Below the pieces are notes generated by a model that saw only the letters and a program-made list of their open reading frames with translations, was not told the origin of the DNA and made no database searches. The translations under genes and the position numbers were made by a program. Shown here in pieces: positions 26,962 through 36,154 of a stretch of DNA of 64,000 nt; position 1 is the stretch's first letter, and each line of letters begins with the position of its first letter. The stretch is taken from positions 3,484,001-3,548,000 of the forward strand of contig NZ_CP071091.1 in the NCBI RefSeq assembly GCF_017301635.1, read 5' to 3'. The stretch is from Myxococcus landrumus. Its GTDB lineage: Bacteria; Myxococcota; Myxococcia; Myxococcales; Myxococcaceae.

Positions 26962-28215
26962 GTGAGTGAATCCTTCGAACGGCTCGGACTGTCTCAAGCC
27001 ACCCTCGGCGCACTGCGCCGGGTGCGCTTCACCCAGCCCACGCCCATCCAGGCCCAGGCCATCCCCCCCGCCCTCGCCGGCAAGGACGTCATCGGCTGCG
27101 CGGCCACGGGCACCGGCAAGACGGCCGCCTATGTGCTCCCCCTCGTGGAGCGCTTCGCGAGCAAGAAGGGCACGCTCGCACTGGTCCTCGCGCCCACCCG
27201 CGAGCTCGTGCAGCAGATCTCCGAACCCGTCCAGGTCTTCGCCGAGGCCCGAGGCCTCACCCAGACGGTCATCATCGGCGGCGAGGACATGGGCGCCCAG
27301 GTCGAGGCCCTCCAAGCCCACCCCACCTTCGTCCTCGCCACCCCCGGCCGGCTGGTGGACCTGCTCGACACCGGAGCCGCCCGCTTCCCCAAGCTGGAGG
27401 CCCTGGTCCTCGATGAAGCGGACCGGATGCTCGACATGGGCTTCCTGCCGCAGCTCCAGCGCATCCTCTCCGCGCTGCCTCGCAAGCGACAGACGCTGCT
27501 GTTCTCCGCGACGCTGGGCGCGGACGTGGGGCGCTTCGCCCGCGAGCAGCTCGTCCGTCCGGTGCGCGTGGCCGTCACCCGCAGCGGCACGCCCGCCGAG
27601 CGCGCCGAGCAGCGGCTCTACATCGTCAAGCCCGAGGAGAAGTCCGCGCTCCTGCTCTCCCTCCTGGCCCAGGACAGCACCACGGCGCTCGTCTTCACGA
27701 AGTCGAAGGAGCGCGCGGACAAGGTCCTCCGCACCCTCCAGCGCGCGGGCCACAAGAGCGCGGTGCTGCACGCGGACCGGACGCAGAACCAGCGCCGGCA
27801 GGCACTCGAGGGCTTCCGCAAGGGGACGTACCGGTGCCTCGTGGCCACGGACATCGCCGCGCGCGGGCTCGACGTGGAGGACGTGGGCCAGGTCATCAAC
27901 TTCGACCTGCCCCACTCCCCCGAGGACTACGTCCACCGCATCGGCCGCACCGCGCGCGCGCAGGCCAGCGGCGTGGCCTCCACGTTCGCCACCTCGCGCG
28001 ACAAGGACGTCGTGGAGCGCATCGAGCGCATCATGCGGGGACAGATTCCCCGCGTCCCCGTGCCCCGCGAGGACCCCGTGTTCCAGGAGGCCTGGACCCA
28101 CTTCCTCGCCTCGCAGAAGGACCCGGGCCCGCCGCAGCAGGACCCCGCGCGGCGCGCACCGGAACAACCCGAGGGACGCCACGCCCGCACGCACCGCAAG
28201 CCCCGCCGCGATTGA
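26962..28215 (+). CDS. DEAD-box ATP-dependent RNA helicase, RhlE-like
   Basis: A 417-residue helicase starting at GTG 26962 (VSESFERLGL). Motifs in order: Q motif (FTQPTPIQAQAIP), I (ATGTGKT), Ia (PTRELVQQI), Ib/GG, II (VLDEADRMLDMGF), III (SATLG), then IV-VI in the second RecA domain (LVFTKSKERADK, ARGLDVEDVGQVINFDLP, HRIGRTARA). A basic, proline-rich tail (QQDPARRAPEQPEGRHA) ends the protein, typical of RhlE-type enzymes that remodel structured RNA and ribosome precursors. No ATG in this frame fits, since upstream ones would overlap the divergent PIN gene; the ribosome site is weak. Confidence 0.9.
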   Translation: MSESFERLGLSQATLGALRRVRFTQPTPIQAQAIPPALAGKDVIGCAATGTGKTAAYVLPLVERFASKKGTLALVLAPTRELVQQISEPVQVFAEARGLTQTVIIGGEDMGAQVEALQAHPTFVLATPGRLVDLLDTGAARFPKLEALVLDEADRMLDMGFLPQLQRILSALPRKRQTLLFSATLGADVGRFAREQLVRPVRVAVTRSGTPAERAEQRLYIVKPEEKSALLLSLLAQDSTTALVFTKSKERADKVLRTLQRAGHKSAVLHADRTQNQRRQALEGFRKGTYRCLVATDIAARGLDVEDVGQVINFDLPHSPEDYVHRIGRTARAQASGVASTFATSRDKDVVERIERIMRGQIPRVPVPREDPVFQEAWTHFLASQKDPGPPQQDPARRAPEQPEGRHARTHRKPRRD

Positions 28216-28237
28216 GCGCCCGGCCGCGCGCCAGACA

Positions 28238-29119
28238 TCAGGGCGCTGACGGCCGAGGCTCCCGCGCGAGCTCCCCGCGGAAGAAGGCACTGCCCTTCGC
28301 GAGCTGCTCCATGTAGCCGCGCACGTCCTCGCGCGCCTCGGCGGACAGCTCCGCGAACGGCGTCACGTGGACGTCCGGCACGTAGCGGAACGTGAGGTTG
28401 ATGCGGCGCGTCCGGAAGTCCGGCAGCTTCGGCGCCAGGTCATGGCCGCCGCGCGTGTCCACCCGCTGCACCCGGTGGAAGGTCTCCTCCTTCCACTGCT
28501 TGCCGCCAAACAGCTCCAGCGAGCCGTCATCCAGCCACTGCTCCAGCACCACCGCGTCGCGCTCCCCCGGGCGGCTCGACGTGACGAACTGGATGAGCGC
28601 CCGCTCGCCGAAGGACAGCGAGGCCACCGGCCCCGGCTCGAAGTCCTTGTGCTCGCCCACCCGGGCCGTGTCCACCCAGCGGTCTTCCTCCAGGCGGCTG
28701 CCGTAGAAGTTCACCAGGCAGGTGTTGAGGTGCCAGCCCTTGGGCAGGTCCGGGCCGCGGAACATGCGCCGCGCCAGCTCCTCCACCTTCGCCACCTGCC
28801 GCTGGAGCACCGCCGGGAAGGGCTCCGCCTTCACGCACCGGTTGAGCACGCCCTTCGGGGGGCGGTAGTAGTCCAGACAGGCGAACTGCCAGTTGCCCAG
28901 CCAGTACACGGGCCGCAGGAGGCGCCGCTGCTGCTGCCCCGGAGGCGGCGGGAAGTGCTTGGAGTAGCGCTCCTCCCAGAGCGGGTGGAGCCCTCCCAGC
29001 CAGGTCAGGATGTCCGCCCGGTCCACCGAGGACAGGAAGCTCGCGTTGTAGTGGTGGCCGGGGCTGCGCTGACGGGCCTTGTGGGCCAGCGAGGGGCCTC
29101 GGCGGGGGGGTAGGGCCAT
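28238..29119 (-). CDS. AlkB-like 2-oxoglutarate/Fe(II) dioxygenase
   Basis: A 293-residue protein. The jelly-roll core shows LNTCLVNFYGS, the Fe ligands HKD in VGEHKDFEPGPVASLSFG, a distal His in ETFHRVQRV and the 2-oxoglutarate-binding Arg pair RRINLTFR. These follow the AlkB family order, including the SLSFG strand. An N-terminal extension of about 110 residues (YNASFLSSVDRADILTW, PVYWLGNWQFACLDYY) is found in AlkB-like proteins of this size. It likely oxidises alkyl or other modifications on nucleic acid or protein. Convergent with the helicase gene, 22 bases apart. Confidence 0.82.
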   Translation of the reverse strand: MALPPRRGPSLAHKARQRSPGHHYNASFLSSVDRADILTWLGGLHPLWEERYSKHFPPPPGQQQRRLLRPVYWLGNWQFACLDYYRPPKGVLNRCVKAEPFPAVLQRQVAKVEELARRMFRGPDLPKGWHLNTCLVNFYGSRLEEDRWVDTARVGEHKDFEPGPVASLSFGERALIQFVTSSRPGERDAVVLEQWLDDGSLELFGGKQWKEETFHRVQRVDTRGGHDLAPKLPDFRTRRINLTFRYVPDVHVTPFAELSAEAREDVRGYMEQLAKGSAFFRGELAREPRPSAP

Positions 29120-29217
29120 GGGCGCCCCGTGCTACCACAGCACCCCGTTCCGCTGGAGCCCTTGCGCAATCCCAGGACCCCGGGTGTTCGTTGGGTTGGC
29201 CGGAACTCGAAAACACC

Positions 29218-29703
29218 ATGTCCGAAGATCGCCTCCACACGCTGTACCGCACCTACGGGCCCTCGCTCTACGCACGGTGCCGGCAGATTCTGGGTGATGA
29301 CGCCGCGGCGGCGGACGCGACCCAGGAGACCTTCCTTCGCCTCCACCGGCAACTGGACCGCGCGCCGGATGTCCCCCATGCGTTGGCGTGGATCTACCGC
29401 GTCGCCACCAACTACTGCCTCAACCAGGCGAGGGACCGGCACCGCCGCGCCCTGCCCGTCGCCGAAGTACCGGATGTCCCAGGTCTTGATTCCGAGCGAC
29501 TTCTGGAGGACCGGGACCTGGCCCGGCGCCTCATCGCCACGGCCCCCCCGAAAGTGGCGGAAGTCGCCTGGCTCCACCTCGCCGATGGAATGACGCAGGA
29601 CGAGGTGGCCCAGGTGCTCGGAATCTCCCGCCGCACCGTCGTCAACCGCCTCGCTGACTTCCACCGGCATGCGCACGCGCTCGCCGGGAGGCCGCCCGCA
29701 TGA
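29218..29703 (+). CDS. RNA polymerase sigma factor, ECF (sigma-70 family)
   Basis: A 161-residue ECF sigma factor. Region 2 is seen in LYRTYGPSLYARCRQILGDDAAAADATQETFLRLH and ALAWIYRVATNYCLNQARD; region 4 is the helix-turn-helix GMTQDEVAQVLGISRRTVVNRLADF. It should direct transcription from its own promoter class. The stop overlaps the next gene by ATGA, placing it first in a three-gene operon with a zinc-finger membrane protein and a caspase. ATG 29218 is chosen; an in-frame upstream start at 29191 adds nine residues. Confidence 0.92.
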   Translation: MSEDRLHTLYRTYGPSLYARCRQILGDDAAAADATQETFLRLHRQLDRAPDVPHALAWIYRVATNYCLNQARDRHRRALPVAEVPDVPGLDSERLLEDRDLARRLIATAPPKVAEVAWLHLADGMTQDEVAQVLGISRRTVVNRLADFHRHAHALAGRPPA

Positions 29704-30452
29704 ACGCCCCCTCACATGTCTCCAACCTCAAGTTGGAGGCCCTCTCGATGGATGCGCTCCCCCCTCAGGAGCGCGATGCCACCCAGGCCCACCTGGACGC
29801 GTGCCTCACCTGCCGCGCCCGCGCCGAGGAGCTCGCCTCGTACCGGCGGCACTTCGTGGCCTACGTACTTCCCCGCGCCGACGCGCTCCCCTCGCGGGCG
29901 GCGACCTGGGGCACCCGCTTGCGCTGGTGGACTCCCGCGCTGGCCGCGTGTTCGGCCGTGGTGCTCGCGGTGGCGCTCATCTGGGTGCCCATGCCCCATG
30001 AGCCCGATTTCTCCCCCAAGGGAGGCACCGTCTTCCAACTCTTCGCGCACCGCGGCGAGCGCACGTGGAAGGTGGAGGAAGGCGAGGCCCTGGCGCCCGG
30101 CGACCAGGTGCGCTTCGTGGTGGAGGGCGAGGGCCTGCCCTTCGTCCTCGTGGTGTCGGTGGATGGCGCCGGGCAGGTGAATACGTACTACCCCTTTGGT
30201 GGAACCCAGAGCGGGCTGCTGCCGTCGAAGGGCCTGCCCGTGGAGATTCCCGGGAGCGTGGTACTCGACAACGCCCCGGGCCCCGAGCGACTGTTCGCCC
30301 TTTTCTCCCGACAGCCACTGACTTTCGAGTCCGTGGCACCAGCGCTTAAGGAGCTCTCGGCCGGGGGGCCCGACGTCATCCGCGACCGCACGCGGCTGGC
30401 GGTACCCGCTGGAGCCCAAGTCACCTTTCTCTTCGAGAAATCCCAGCCGTGA
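29700..30452 (+). CDS. Putative anti-sigma factor with zinc-finger N-terminus and DUF4384-like extracytoplasmic domain
   Basis: A 250-residue single-span membrane protein. The N-terminus has H-X3-C-X2-C (HLDACLTC), the ZAS motif of zinc-binding anti-sigma factors. A hydrophobic segment follows at about residues 80-100 (WWTPALAACSAVVLAVALIW). The outer part (VEEGEALAPGDQVRFVVEGEG, VLVVSVDGAGQVNTYYPFGG) resembles DUF4384 domains. Overlaps with both neighbours support a functional set: it would hold the ECF sigma factor at the membrane until an envelope signal arrives. Confidence 0.78.
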   Translation: MNAPSHVSNLKLEALSMDALPPQERDATQAHLDACLTCRARAEELASYRRHFVAYVLPRADALPSRAATWGTRLRWWTPALAACSAVVLAVALIWVPMPHEPDFSPKGGTVFQLFAHRGERTWKVEEGEALAPGDQVRFVVEGEGLPFVLVVSVDGAGQVNTYYPFGGTQSGLLPSKGLPVEIPGSVVLDNAPGPERLFALFSRQPLTFESVAPALKELSAGGPDVIRDRTRLAVPAGAQVTFLFEKSQP

Positions 30453-32251
30453 TGACCGTCCTCCGCTGCCTCGTGCTCGCCGCCGTGTTGTGCGCCACCT
30501 TGCCGGCCCAGGCCGGCACCCGTCGCATCGCCGTGCTGGTGGGACACAACGTGGGCAGCGGAGCGCGTCCTCCCTTGCGCTATGCCGAAGCGGACGCCGT
30601 GAAGCTCGCGGGAGTCCTCTCGGAGCTGGGAGACGTGGCGACCTCGGACCTCATCGTCCTGCAGGGCAAGGACCTGGCCACGGTGCGTCTGGCATTGGCG
30701 GCCGCGGCGCGGAAGGTCGACGCCATGCGGGCCGTGCCGGACACGCGGGTGGTGCTGCTCTTCTACTTCTCCGGTCACTCGGACGGCGTGGCGTTGGAGC
30801 TGGGCACGGAGCGATTGCCCTACTCGGACCTGCGCGACTGGTTGAAGGACACTCGCGCGGATGTGCGGCTGGCCATCGTCGACAGCTGTCGCAGCGGCGC
30901 GTTGTTGCGGTTCAAGGGTGGGCGGCCCGGGCCCTCGTTCGAGCTGCGGCTGACGGACGAAGTCCATAGCAAGGGCCATGCGCTGCTGACCTCCAGCGCG
31001 GAGGATGAGCTGGCGTTGGAGTCGCGCGAGGTGGGCGGCTCGCTCTTCACGCACCATCTCGTCTCGGGCCTGCGAGGCGCCGCGGATGCGTCGGGGGACG
31101 GCCTGGTGACATTGGCGGAGGCGTACCAGTACGCGTATGTCCATACCGTCTCCGCGACGGCGGACGTGCTCACGGGCGCACAGCATCCGGCGTATGACTA
31201 TCGGCTGTCGGGCAAGGGCGAGCTGGTGCTCACGCAGCTGCCGAGTCCCGGCACGGCGCTGGAGCTGCCGCCGGACTTCGAGCGCGCGTTGTTGCTGCGC
31301 GCGGGCCGAGGCCCCGTGCTCGCGGAGCTGGGGCCTGGAGCGGTGCCTCGGCTCGCGGTGCCGCCGGGAGAGTACGAGTTGCGCGCGTGGCGCGGGGGCC
31401 AGCAGTACCTCGGCACCGTGAACGCGTCCTGGGGACAGGTGCTCAAGGTGGGTTGGGAGGACCTCCAGCCAGTGGGACAGAAGCCCCTTGCGGGACTGGC
31501 GAAGGGAGCACTCACCACCGAGGAAGGCGCGGCCGAGACGTCATCACACGAGGCGCCGTCGAGCGGGTATGTGCCTTCGATGGCCGCGCTCATGGCGCTG
31601 TCCGCGCGGCCCATGAACCCGGAGTCGGAGTCCCAGTCCTGGGAGATGGCCCTGGTGGGTGATGCGGTCCCCAGTGAACAGGCGTTGTCTCCGGCGCCGC
31701 TGAGCGCGGCCCCCGATACCGTGGTGGCGAGTCCAGCCGCGGGGGGCGGAGTCACGCGGCTGCCCACCCCTCCCGAGGACTTCTTCCCGCAGTCGCCCAA
31801 CGTCAAGCGGGAGCTGAGCATGTCGATGGGCGTGCGCCACACCGTGATTGAACCGGCGGGAGCCCTGCTGACCCTTCGCCTGGAGGTGTCGCAAGCCAAG
31901 GCCCGGGGCCTGACGTTCTCGCTGGAGATGGGCAAGGGTGCCCGCGAGAACAACGGGGAGTTCATCAGCGGCGTGGGGATGGGCTATGCGTGGAAGAAGC
32001 GGGGGCGCCACACGGAGCTCTCGCTGGGGCTCGAGGCGAGCTTGCAGCTCGTGGTGCAGTCCACTCCGGGGAAGACCTTCTGGACGGTCGGCCCGGCCGC
32101 GGTGCCCGTGGCATCCTTCGGGGTGTACCTCATGCCGGAGCTGGCGCTGCTCATCGGCGGCCGCGTGCCGGTCGTCTACATGCGCGTCGACGGCAAGAAC
32201 GACCTTCGGGTCCTCCCCGCGCTGGACCTGGGGCTGAGGCTGCCCCTCTAG
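30452..32251 (+). CDS. Secreted caspase-family protease (C14) with C-terminal beta-rich domain
   Basis: A 599-residue protein beginning with a signal peptide (VLRCLVLAAVLCATLPAQAG). The caspase fold starts at RRIAVLVGHNVGSG; the catalytic His is in LLFYFSGHSDG (about residue 108) and the Cys in AIVDSCRSGAL (about 144), followed by HALLTSSAEDELA and GSLFTHHLVSGLRG. Beyond residue 280 is a beta-rich and proline-rich extension of unknown function whose last 150 residues look like an outer-membrane-type or lipocalin-like sheet. The export signal sets it apart from cytoplasmic metacaspases. Start ATG 30452 overlaps the preceding stop as TGATG; a GTG at 30449 is in frame. Confidence 0.85.
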   Translation: MTVLRCLVLAAVLCATLPAQAGTRRIAVLVGHNVGSGARPPLRYAEADAVKLAGVLSELGDVATSDLIVLQGKDLATVRLALAAAARKVDAMRAVPDTRVVLLFYFSGHSDGVALELGTERLPYSDLRDWLKDTRADVRLAIVDSCRSGALLRFKGGRPGPSFELRLTDEVHSKGHALLTSSAEDELALESREVGGSLFTHHLVSGLRGAADASGDGLVTLAEAYQYAYVHTVSATADVLTGAQHPAYDYRLSGKGELVLTQLPSPGTALELPPDFERALLLRAGRGPVLAELGPGAVPRLAVPPGEYELRAWRGGQQYLGTVNASWGQVLKVGWEDLQPVGQKPLAGLAKGALTTEEGAAETSSHEAPSSGYVPSMAALMALSARPMNPESESQSWEMALVGDAVPSEQALSPAPLSAAPDTVVASPAAGGGVTRLPTPPEDFFPQSPNVKRELSMSMGVRHTVIEPAGALLTLRLEVSQAKARGLTFSLEMGKGARENNGEFISGVGMGYAWKKRGRHTELSLGLEASLQLVVQSTPGKTFWTVGPAAVPVASFGVYLMPELALLIGGRVPVVYMRVDGKNDLRVLPALDLGLRLPL

Positions 32252-32260
32252 CGAAGGCCA

Positions 32261-32286
32261 GTAGCGCGCTCGCGAGCGAGGGCTAC
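32261..32286. terminator. Bidirectional hairpin between caspase and MepA genes
   Basis: GTAGC (32261-32265) pairs with GCTAC (32282-32286) around a 12-base perfect palindrome CGCTCGCGAGCG. It lies between convergent genes (stops at 32251 and 32336), consistent with transcription stop in both directions. Confidence 0.5.
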
Positions 32287-32335
32287 CGGCGCCTTCCCCA
32301 CCCGGCCGAGACGTCCGTCAGGGCGGGAGCGGGGG

Positions 32336-33850
32336 TTACGGCACCGGAACCGGCACCACCCCCGTCGAGGGCGGCGCGGCGACTCCATTCACATCCATGG
32401 CCGCTGGCGCCGGTTGGACAGGCATCGCGGCCGCGGAGGGCGGGGCGCTGTCGACCAGCGTCGACGACGGCTGGGCAGGCGCCGTGAGCGCGGAGGCGGG
32501 AGTCACCGCACCGGACGCGGCGGCCGCGGCGGTGGTCGCATGGTGCACCGGCGCCGAGGGCTTCGCGCAGTTCGAGGCCACCGGGGCCTGCTCGGCGCTC
32601 GCGGCGGAGGCCACCAGGGGCGCCTTCGGCTCGGGCGGCAGGTTGCGCGCTGGCAGCACCACGGGCGGCGGCACGGGGCAGTGGGTGCACGGCCCGCGCA
32701 GGGGCACGGACAGCCGCTGGCCCGCGCGCAGGAAGGTGTTGCGCATGCGGTTCGCCTTGCGAATCAGCGTCACCGTCGACCCATAGCGCAGCGCGATGCC
32801 CCCCAACGTGTCTCCCGAGCGCACGCGGTGCGTCGTCACGTTGTGCTCGGGCTGGAGCGCCAGGAGCGGCTGCACCCGCCGCCCCAGCTCCTGGGCGCGC
32901 GGATTGTGGAAGCGCATGTGGAAATGGTCGCGGTGGCGGCGCGCGTGCCGGATGATGCCCACGGGGCTGAACAGCGAATCCAGCCACGCCTTGTCCTCGC
33001 CCACCGACAGCGCGTAGTCGTACAGCACCTTCTGCACGCGCTTGTCGACGAGGATGAGCTGGATGTCCGTCTTCGTCACCACCGCGCGGACCAGCGCCCA
33101 GTTGAGCGGCACGTTGATGTACTTCTCGCGCTCGCGCTCCCGGATGGGGTCCACCGTCGGGTAGTAGAAGCCGACGTCCACGTCGCGGCCATTCTGGTGG
33201 CTCTTGTGCGGACGCTTGTGGCCCCCGTCCTTGTTGCTGATGCCGTTGACGCGCAGGAGCGGCGCGAAGGGGTAGCGCGCACGCACCTCCTTAATCGCGG
33301 CCACCATGTAGTCGATGCTCTCCTGCGTGCCCCACGCAATCTCCGGCGAGACGACAATCCAGTCGTCGCCCTTGGGGAACTGCACGCCATTCACCAGCCG
33401 GCCGCTGTGCGCGAAGCCCACCGCCATGGAGCCCAGCGCCGCGACGTCGCCCTTCCACCGCCGCGCCAGCTCCTCGTCGGAGATGTCCGCCGTGTACAGC
33501 GGCCCCGTGGGGACCTCACCGCCCACGACGGGCGTCTCGCCCTCGCCGACGTCGCCCTCCGCGTCACCTGCCTCCGCGGTGTCGTCGTCGCCTTCGAGGT
33601 CCTCCGCCGACAGCGCGCAGCTCTCATCGGACAGCGGAGCCTGCGCGCCGGGGGCCGTGCCTTCCACGGCCACCACGGGCACGGCGGCCGTCGGCGCCGG
33701 GGCTTCAGCGGGTGCCGGAGGTGCTTGCTCGGGCGCCGCCGTCAGCCCTGGCGAGCGAACGGACGCAAGGGCGGCATCGCCGCCCGAAGGAGGAACCATG
33801 CGCCCGGCACAGCCTGCGCAGACCAAGAGGAGCCAGATGGGGTAACGCAC
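32336..33850 (-). CDS. Penicillin-insensitive murein endopeptidase-like (MepA) lipoprotein with LysM domain
   Basis: A 504-residue protein. The N-terminus WLLLVCAGCAG is a probable lipoprotein signal. After an Ala/Pro/acidic linker comes a MepA-type domain: PHKSHQNGRDVDVGFYY supplies H-X6-D metal ligands, and RRHRDHFHMRF supplies the second His pair. This is followed by a LysM domain (HRVRSGDTLGGIALRYGSTV, IRKANRM) that binds peptidoglycan, and a proline/alanine-rich tail. It should cleave D-Ala-DAP cross-links in the periplasm. The acidic linker near EGDDDTAEAGDAEGDVGE is unusually long. Confidence 0.85.
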   Translation of the reverse strand: MRYPIWLLLVCAGCAGRMVPPSGGDAALASVRSPGLTAAPEQAPPAPAEAPAPTAAVPVVAVEGTAPGAQAPLSDESCALSAEDLEGDDDTAEAGDAEGDVGEGETPVVGGEVPTGPLYTADISDEELARRWKGDVAALGSMAVGFAHSGRLVNGVQFPKGDDWIVVSPEIAWGTQESIDYMVAAIKEVRARYPFAPLLRVNGISNKDGGHKRPHKSHQNGRDVDVGFYYPTVDPIREREREKYINVPLNWALVRAVVTKTDIQLILVDKRVQKVLYDYALSVGEDKAWLDSLFSPVGIIRHARRHRDHFHMRFHNPRAQELGRRVQPLLALQPEHNVTTHRVRSGDTLGGIALRYGSTVTLIRKANRMRNTFLRAGQRLSVPLRGPCTHCPVPPPVVLPARNLPPEPKAPLVASAASAEQAPVASNCAKPSAPVHHATTAAAAASGAVTPASALTAPAQPSSTLVDSAPPSAAAMPVQPAPAAMDVNGVAAPPSTGVVPVPVP

Positions 33851-33918
33851 CGGGCCGCAGAATTGCCCGAGAATCGTTCGAGCACAAAGCCCCTCCCTGA
33901 CTTTTTACGCCTCCCTGC

Positions 33919-33936
33919 CCTGGAGGGCGCTCCAGG
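33919..33936 (-). terminator. Hairpin downstream of deoD
   Basis: CCTGGAG (33919-33925), loop GGCG and CTCCAGG (33930-33936) form a perfect 7-bp stem 40 bases past the deoD stop and 69 bases before the MepA gene on the same strand. No T run follows on the minus strand, so partial termination is as likely as full. Confidence 0.4.
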
Positions 33937-33975
33937 AGTGCCCCCTACCGCACATCGGGCGCGGGAGTTTCGCGC

Positions 33976-34701
33976 TCAGGGCGTCGTCGCCGGCACCTTG
34001 AGCGCGACGTCGAGCGCCAGCTCAATCATCTCGTCGAACGAGGTCTGCCGGTCCTGAGGGGACAGGGCCTCGCCCGTCTTGAGGTGGTCCGACACGGTGA
34101 GCAGGCCCAGCGCCCGGGCACCGAACTCCGCCGCCACGCCGTAGAGGCCGGCGACTTCCATCTCGATGGCGAGGACACCCATCTTCTCGAGCACCGAGTT
34201 GAGCTCCTGCTGCGGGTGGTAGAACAGGTCCGAGGTGAAGACGGAGCCGGCGCGCACGGCCTTGCCGCGACGCTCGGCCGACTCCATGGCCCACCGCGCG
34301 AGCTGGAAGTCCGCCACGGCCGGGAAGTCGTGCCCCATCAGCCGCATCCGGTTCACCTTCGAGTCGGTCCCCGCACCCGTGGCCACGATGACGTCCCGCA
34401 GCTTCACGTCCGTGCGAAGCGCGCCGCAGCTCCCCACGCGGATGAGCACCTTCGAGCCGTAGACCTTGATGAGCTCGGTGGCGTAGATGGAGATGGACGG
34501 CACGCCCATGCCATGTCCCATCACCGACAGGCGGCGCCCCTGATAGGTGCCGGTGAAGCCAAACATGTTGCGCACGGACGTGACGCCGCGGGCGTCAGTC
34601 AGGAAGCGCTCGGAGATGTAACGAGCCCGGAGGGGGTCACCGGGCATCAGCACCACGTCGGCGAAGTCGCCGGGTGCGGCGGAGATATGAGGGGTTGCCA
34701 T
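33976..34701 (-). CDS. deoD: Purine-nucleoside phosphorylase, DeoD type
   Basis: A 241-residue hexameric-type phosphorylase. [17 protein letters not shown] begins the phosphate-binding region, RVGSCGALR carries phosphate-binding Arg, and [15 protein letters not shown] holds the ribose-binding Glu-Met-Glu; VSDHLKTGE closes the active site. It splits purine (deoxy)nucleosides to base and sugar-1-phosphate with phosphate. ATG 34701 fits the family start (MATPHISA); the frame is open 15 codons further. Confidence 0.94.
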   Translation of the reverse strand: MATPHISAAPGDFADVVLMPGDPLRARYISERFLTDARGVTSVRNMFGFTGTYQGRRLSVMGHGMGVPSISIYATELIKVYGSKVLIRVGSCGALRTDVKLRDVIVATGAGTDSKVNRMRLMGHDFPAVADFQLARWAMESAERRGKAVRAGSVFTSDLFYHPQQELNSVLEKMGVLAIEMEVAGLYGVAAEFGARALGLLTVSDHLKTGEALSPQDRQTSFDEMIELALDVALKVPATTP

Positions 34702-34762
34702 GGGGGCGCACCATATACGCTCCGTGCGCTTCCCCGCGATGGACAAACCGAGCCCGCCTGTT

Positions 34763-35164
34763 TCAGGGAGAAGACACCCACGCGACGTGAAAGTGCGCGT
34801 CCAACGTGGCGAGGGGATAGTCCTTGGGCAGCGGCGCGAAGGGCGCGGCCTTCTGCACGGCGGACAGCGCCGCCGCGTCCCAGCTCTTGGAGCCGGACTC
34901 CGTCGTCACCACCGCCGAGAGGAGCTTGCCGTCGCGGCCCAGCACCGCCTGGACCACCGTCTTGCCCCCCACGGCCGGCAGCCCCTTCTTCCCAGGCTGC
35001 TTCCACTTGCCGGCGACCTGCGCGTAGACGCGCTGCTGGTACGCGGTGCTCTTCAGCTCGGGTGAGAAGAAGGCCTGGAGCTGGGGCCCCGCGGCGGCCA
35101 GCGCCAGGGGGGCCACGGCCAGCGAGAGCAGGACGACCAGGGGCAGCGAGCGGGAGCGGAGCAT
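34763..35164 (-). CDS. Small periplasmic protein with TonB C-terminal-like domain
   Basis: A 133-residue protein with a signal peptide ([20 protein letters not shown]) and a TonB_C-like fold: [40 protein letters not shown], then HFHVAW as the last strand. It lacks the Pro-rich spanning region of a working TonB, so it probably shares only the fold. It lies 61 bases upstream of deoD on the same strand. Confidence 0.75.
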   Translation of the reverse strand: MLRSRSLPLVVLLSLAVAPLALAAAGPQLQAFFSPELKSTAYQQRVYAQVAGKWKQPGKKGLPAVGGKTVVQAVLGRDGKLLSAVVTTESGSKSWDAAALSAVQKAAPFAPLPKDYPLATLDAHFHVAWVSSP

Positions 35165-35236
35165 GGCGCGCCATCGTAGTCGCGGCGGGAGGGGCCGCAC
35201 AGCGCGCCGCGCCCAGTCCCTTGCCGGAGGGAGACC

Positions 35237-36154
35237 TCACCGCCGCCGGGCCAGGGTGAACGCGGTGAGCGCGAGCGCGCCCCCCACGCCCGTCATCACG
35301 GCCAGCGGCCGCAGCAGGCGGTCCGACAGCGCCGAGAGCACCCCCAACGTCACCTCGCGGCTGGCCGAGCGCAACGACGGCACGTGCCCCGCCTCGCGCG
35401 TCACCCGGACCTGGCGGCGCAGCTCCTCGGAGGCTCCGCGCACCGTCGCCCCCGCGGTGCGCTCCGCCATCGACGCGACGGCGCCTCCCACGTCCAGGTC
35501 CGCGCGTGAGCGCAGGGCCCGCAGCTCCAGGTCCAACTGCTCCACCACCGCATGGACGAGCCGCCGTCCGGCTTCATCCAGCACCTCGTCGAACTTCTCG
35601 GAGCGGGACTCCAGCGCCTCACCCAGTCCCTGGATGAATCCGCGCCCCGCCTGGGACGCCACCTCCGCGCCCATGGGTGACAGCGCGGGCAGCGCGTTCT
35701 CCAGCTCCGTCACCACGCCCTTCACCGCGCCCGTGGCCAGCTCCCGGGCGCGGGCCCCGGGCTCGCGGAGCTCGTGGTTGCGCAGGGTCGCCGCCTCGGA
35801 CGAGCGCTCCAGCCACCCGTTCACCCGCTCGACGAGCTCTCGCGACAGCGCATCCACGCCCGGCATCGAGCGCCGCAGCTCATCCACCGCTCCCGACACG
35901 GCGCTCTCCGCCATCGAACGCGTCCACGCGCCCGGGGGCCGCTCGGCGGCGTCCTGGACGATGCGGGCCAAGAGCGCCACACCGTCCTCGATGAGCGCGC
36001 GAAGCTGACCGTCGAGCGCTGGCAGCTCCGCCTGGAGTCCTTCCGAGGCGCCTCGCACCGCGCCGCTCGCCAGCCCCTGCACCGCGAGCTGCTCCAACGA
36101 GAGGGTGACCCTCCTCAGCAGCTCGACTGGCGACATCCGTCCTTCGTGGCGCAT
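35237..36154 (-). CDS. Unrecognised helical protein with internal repeats and C-terminal membrane segment
   Basis: A 305-residue protein that I do not recognise. Almost entirely helical, it repeats a loose pattern of SGAV-x-G-x-x-E-L-x-x-x-LP-x-L (for example ASGAVRGASEGLQAELPAL, VSGAVDELRRSMPGV, ATGAVKGVVTELENALPAL, GATVRGASEELRRQV). It ends in a hydrophobic helix and Arg anchor (MTGVGGALALTAFTLARRR), suggesting a tail-anchored inner membrane protein. ATG 36154 has GGGGGAG before it. Divergent from the AbiGi-like gene. Confidence 0.65.
   Translation of the reverse strand: MRHEGRMSPVELLRRVTLSLEQLAVQGLASGAVRGASEGLQAELPALDGQLRALIEDGVALLARIVQDAAERPPGAWTRSMAESAVSGAVDELRRSMPGVDALSRELVERVNGWLERSSEAATLRNHELREPGARARELATGAVKGVVTELENALPALSPMGAEVASQAGRGFIQGLGEALESRSEKFDEVLDEAGRRLVHAVVEQLDLELRALRSRADLDVGGAVASMAERTAGATVRGASEELRRQVRVTREAGHVPSLRSASREVTLGVLSALSDRLLRPLAVMTGVGGALALTAFTLARRR

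Noticed and set aside
34763-35164. Functional TonB energy transducer
   Set aside because: The proline-rich periplasm-spanning region and the inner membrane anchor typical of TonB are missing and no ExbB/ExbD genes are near; only the C-terminal fold is claimed.
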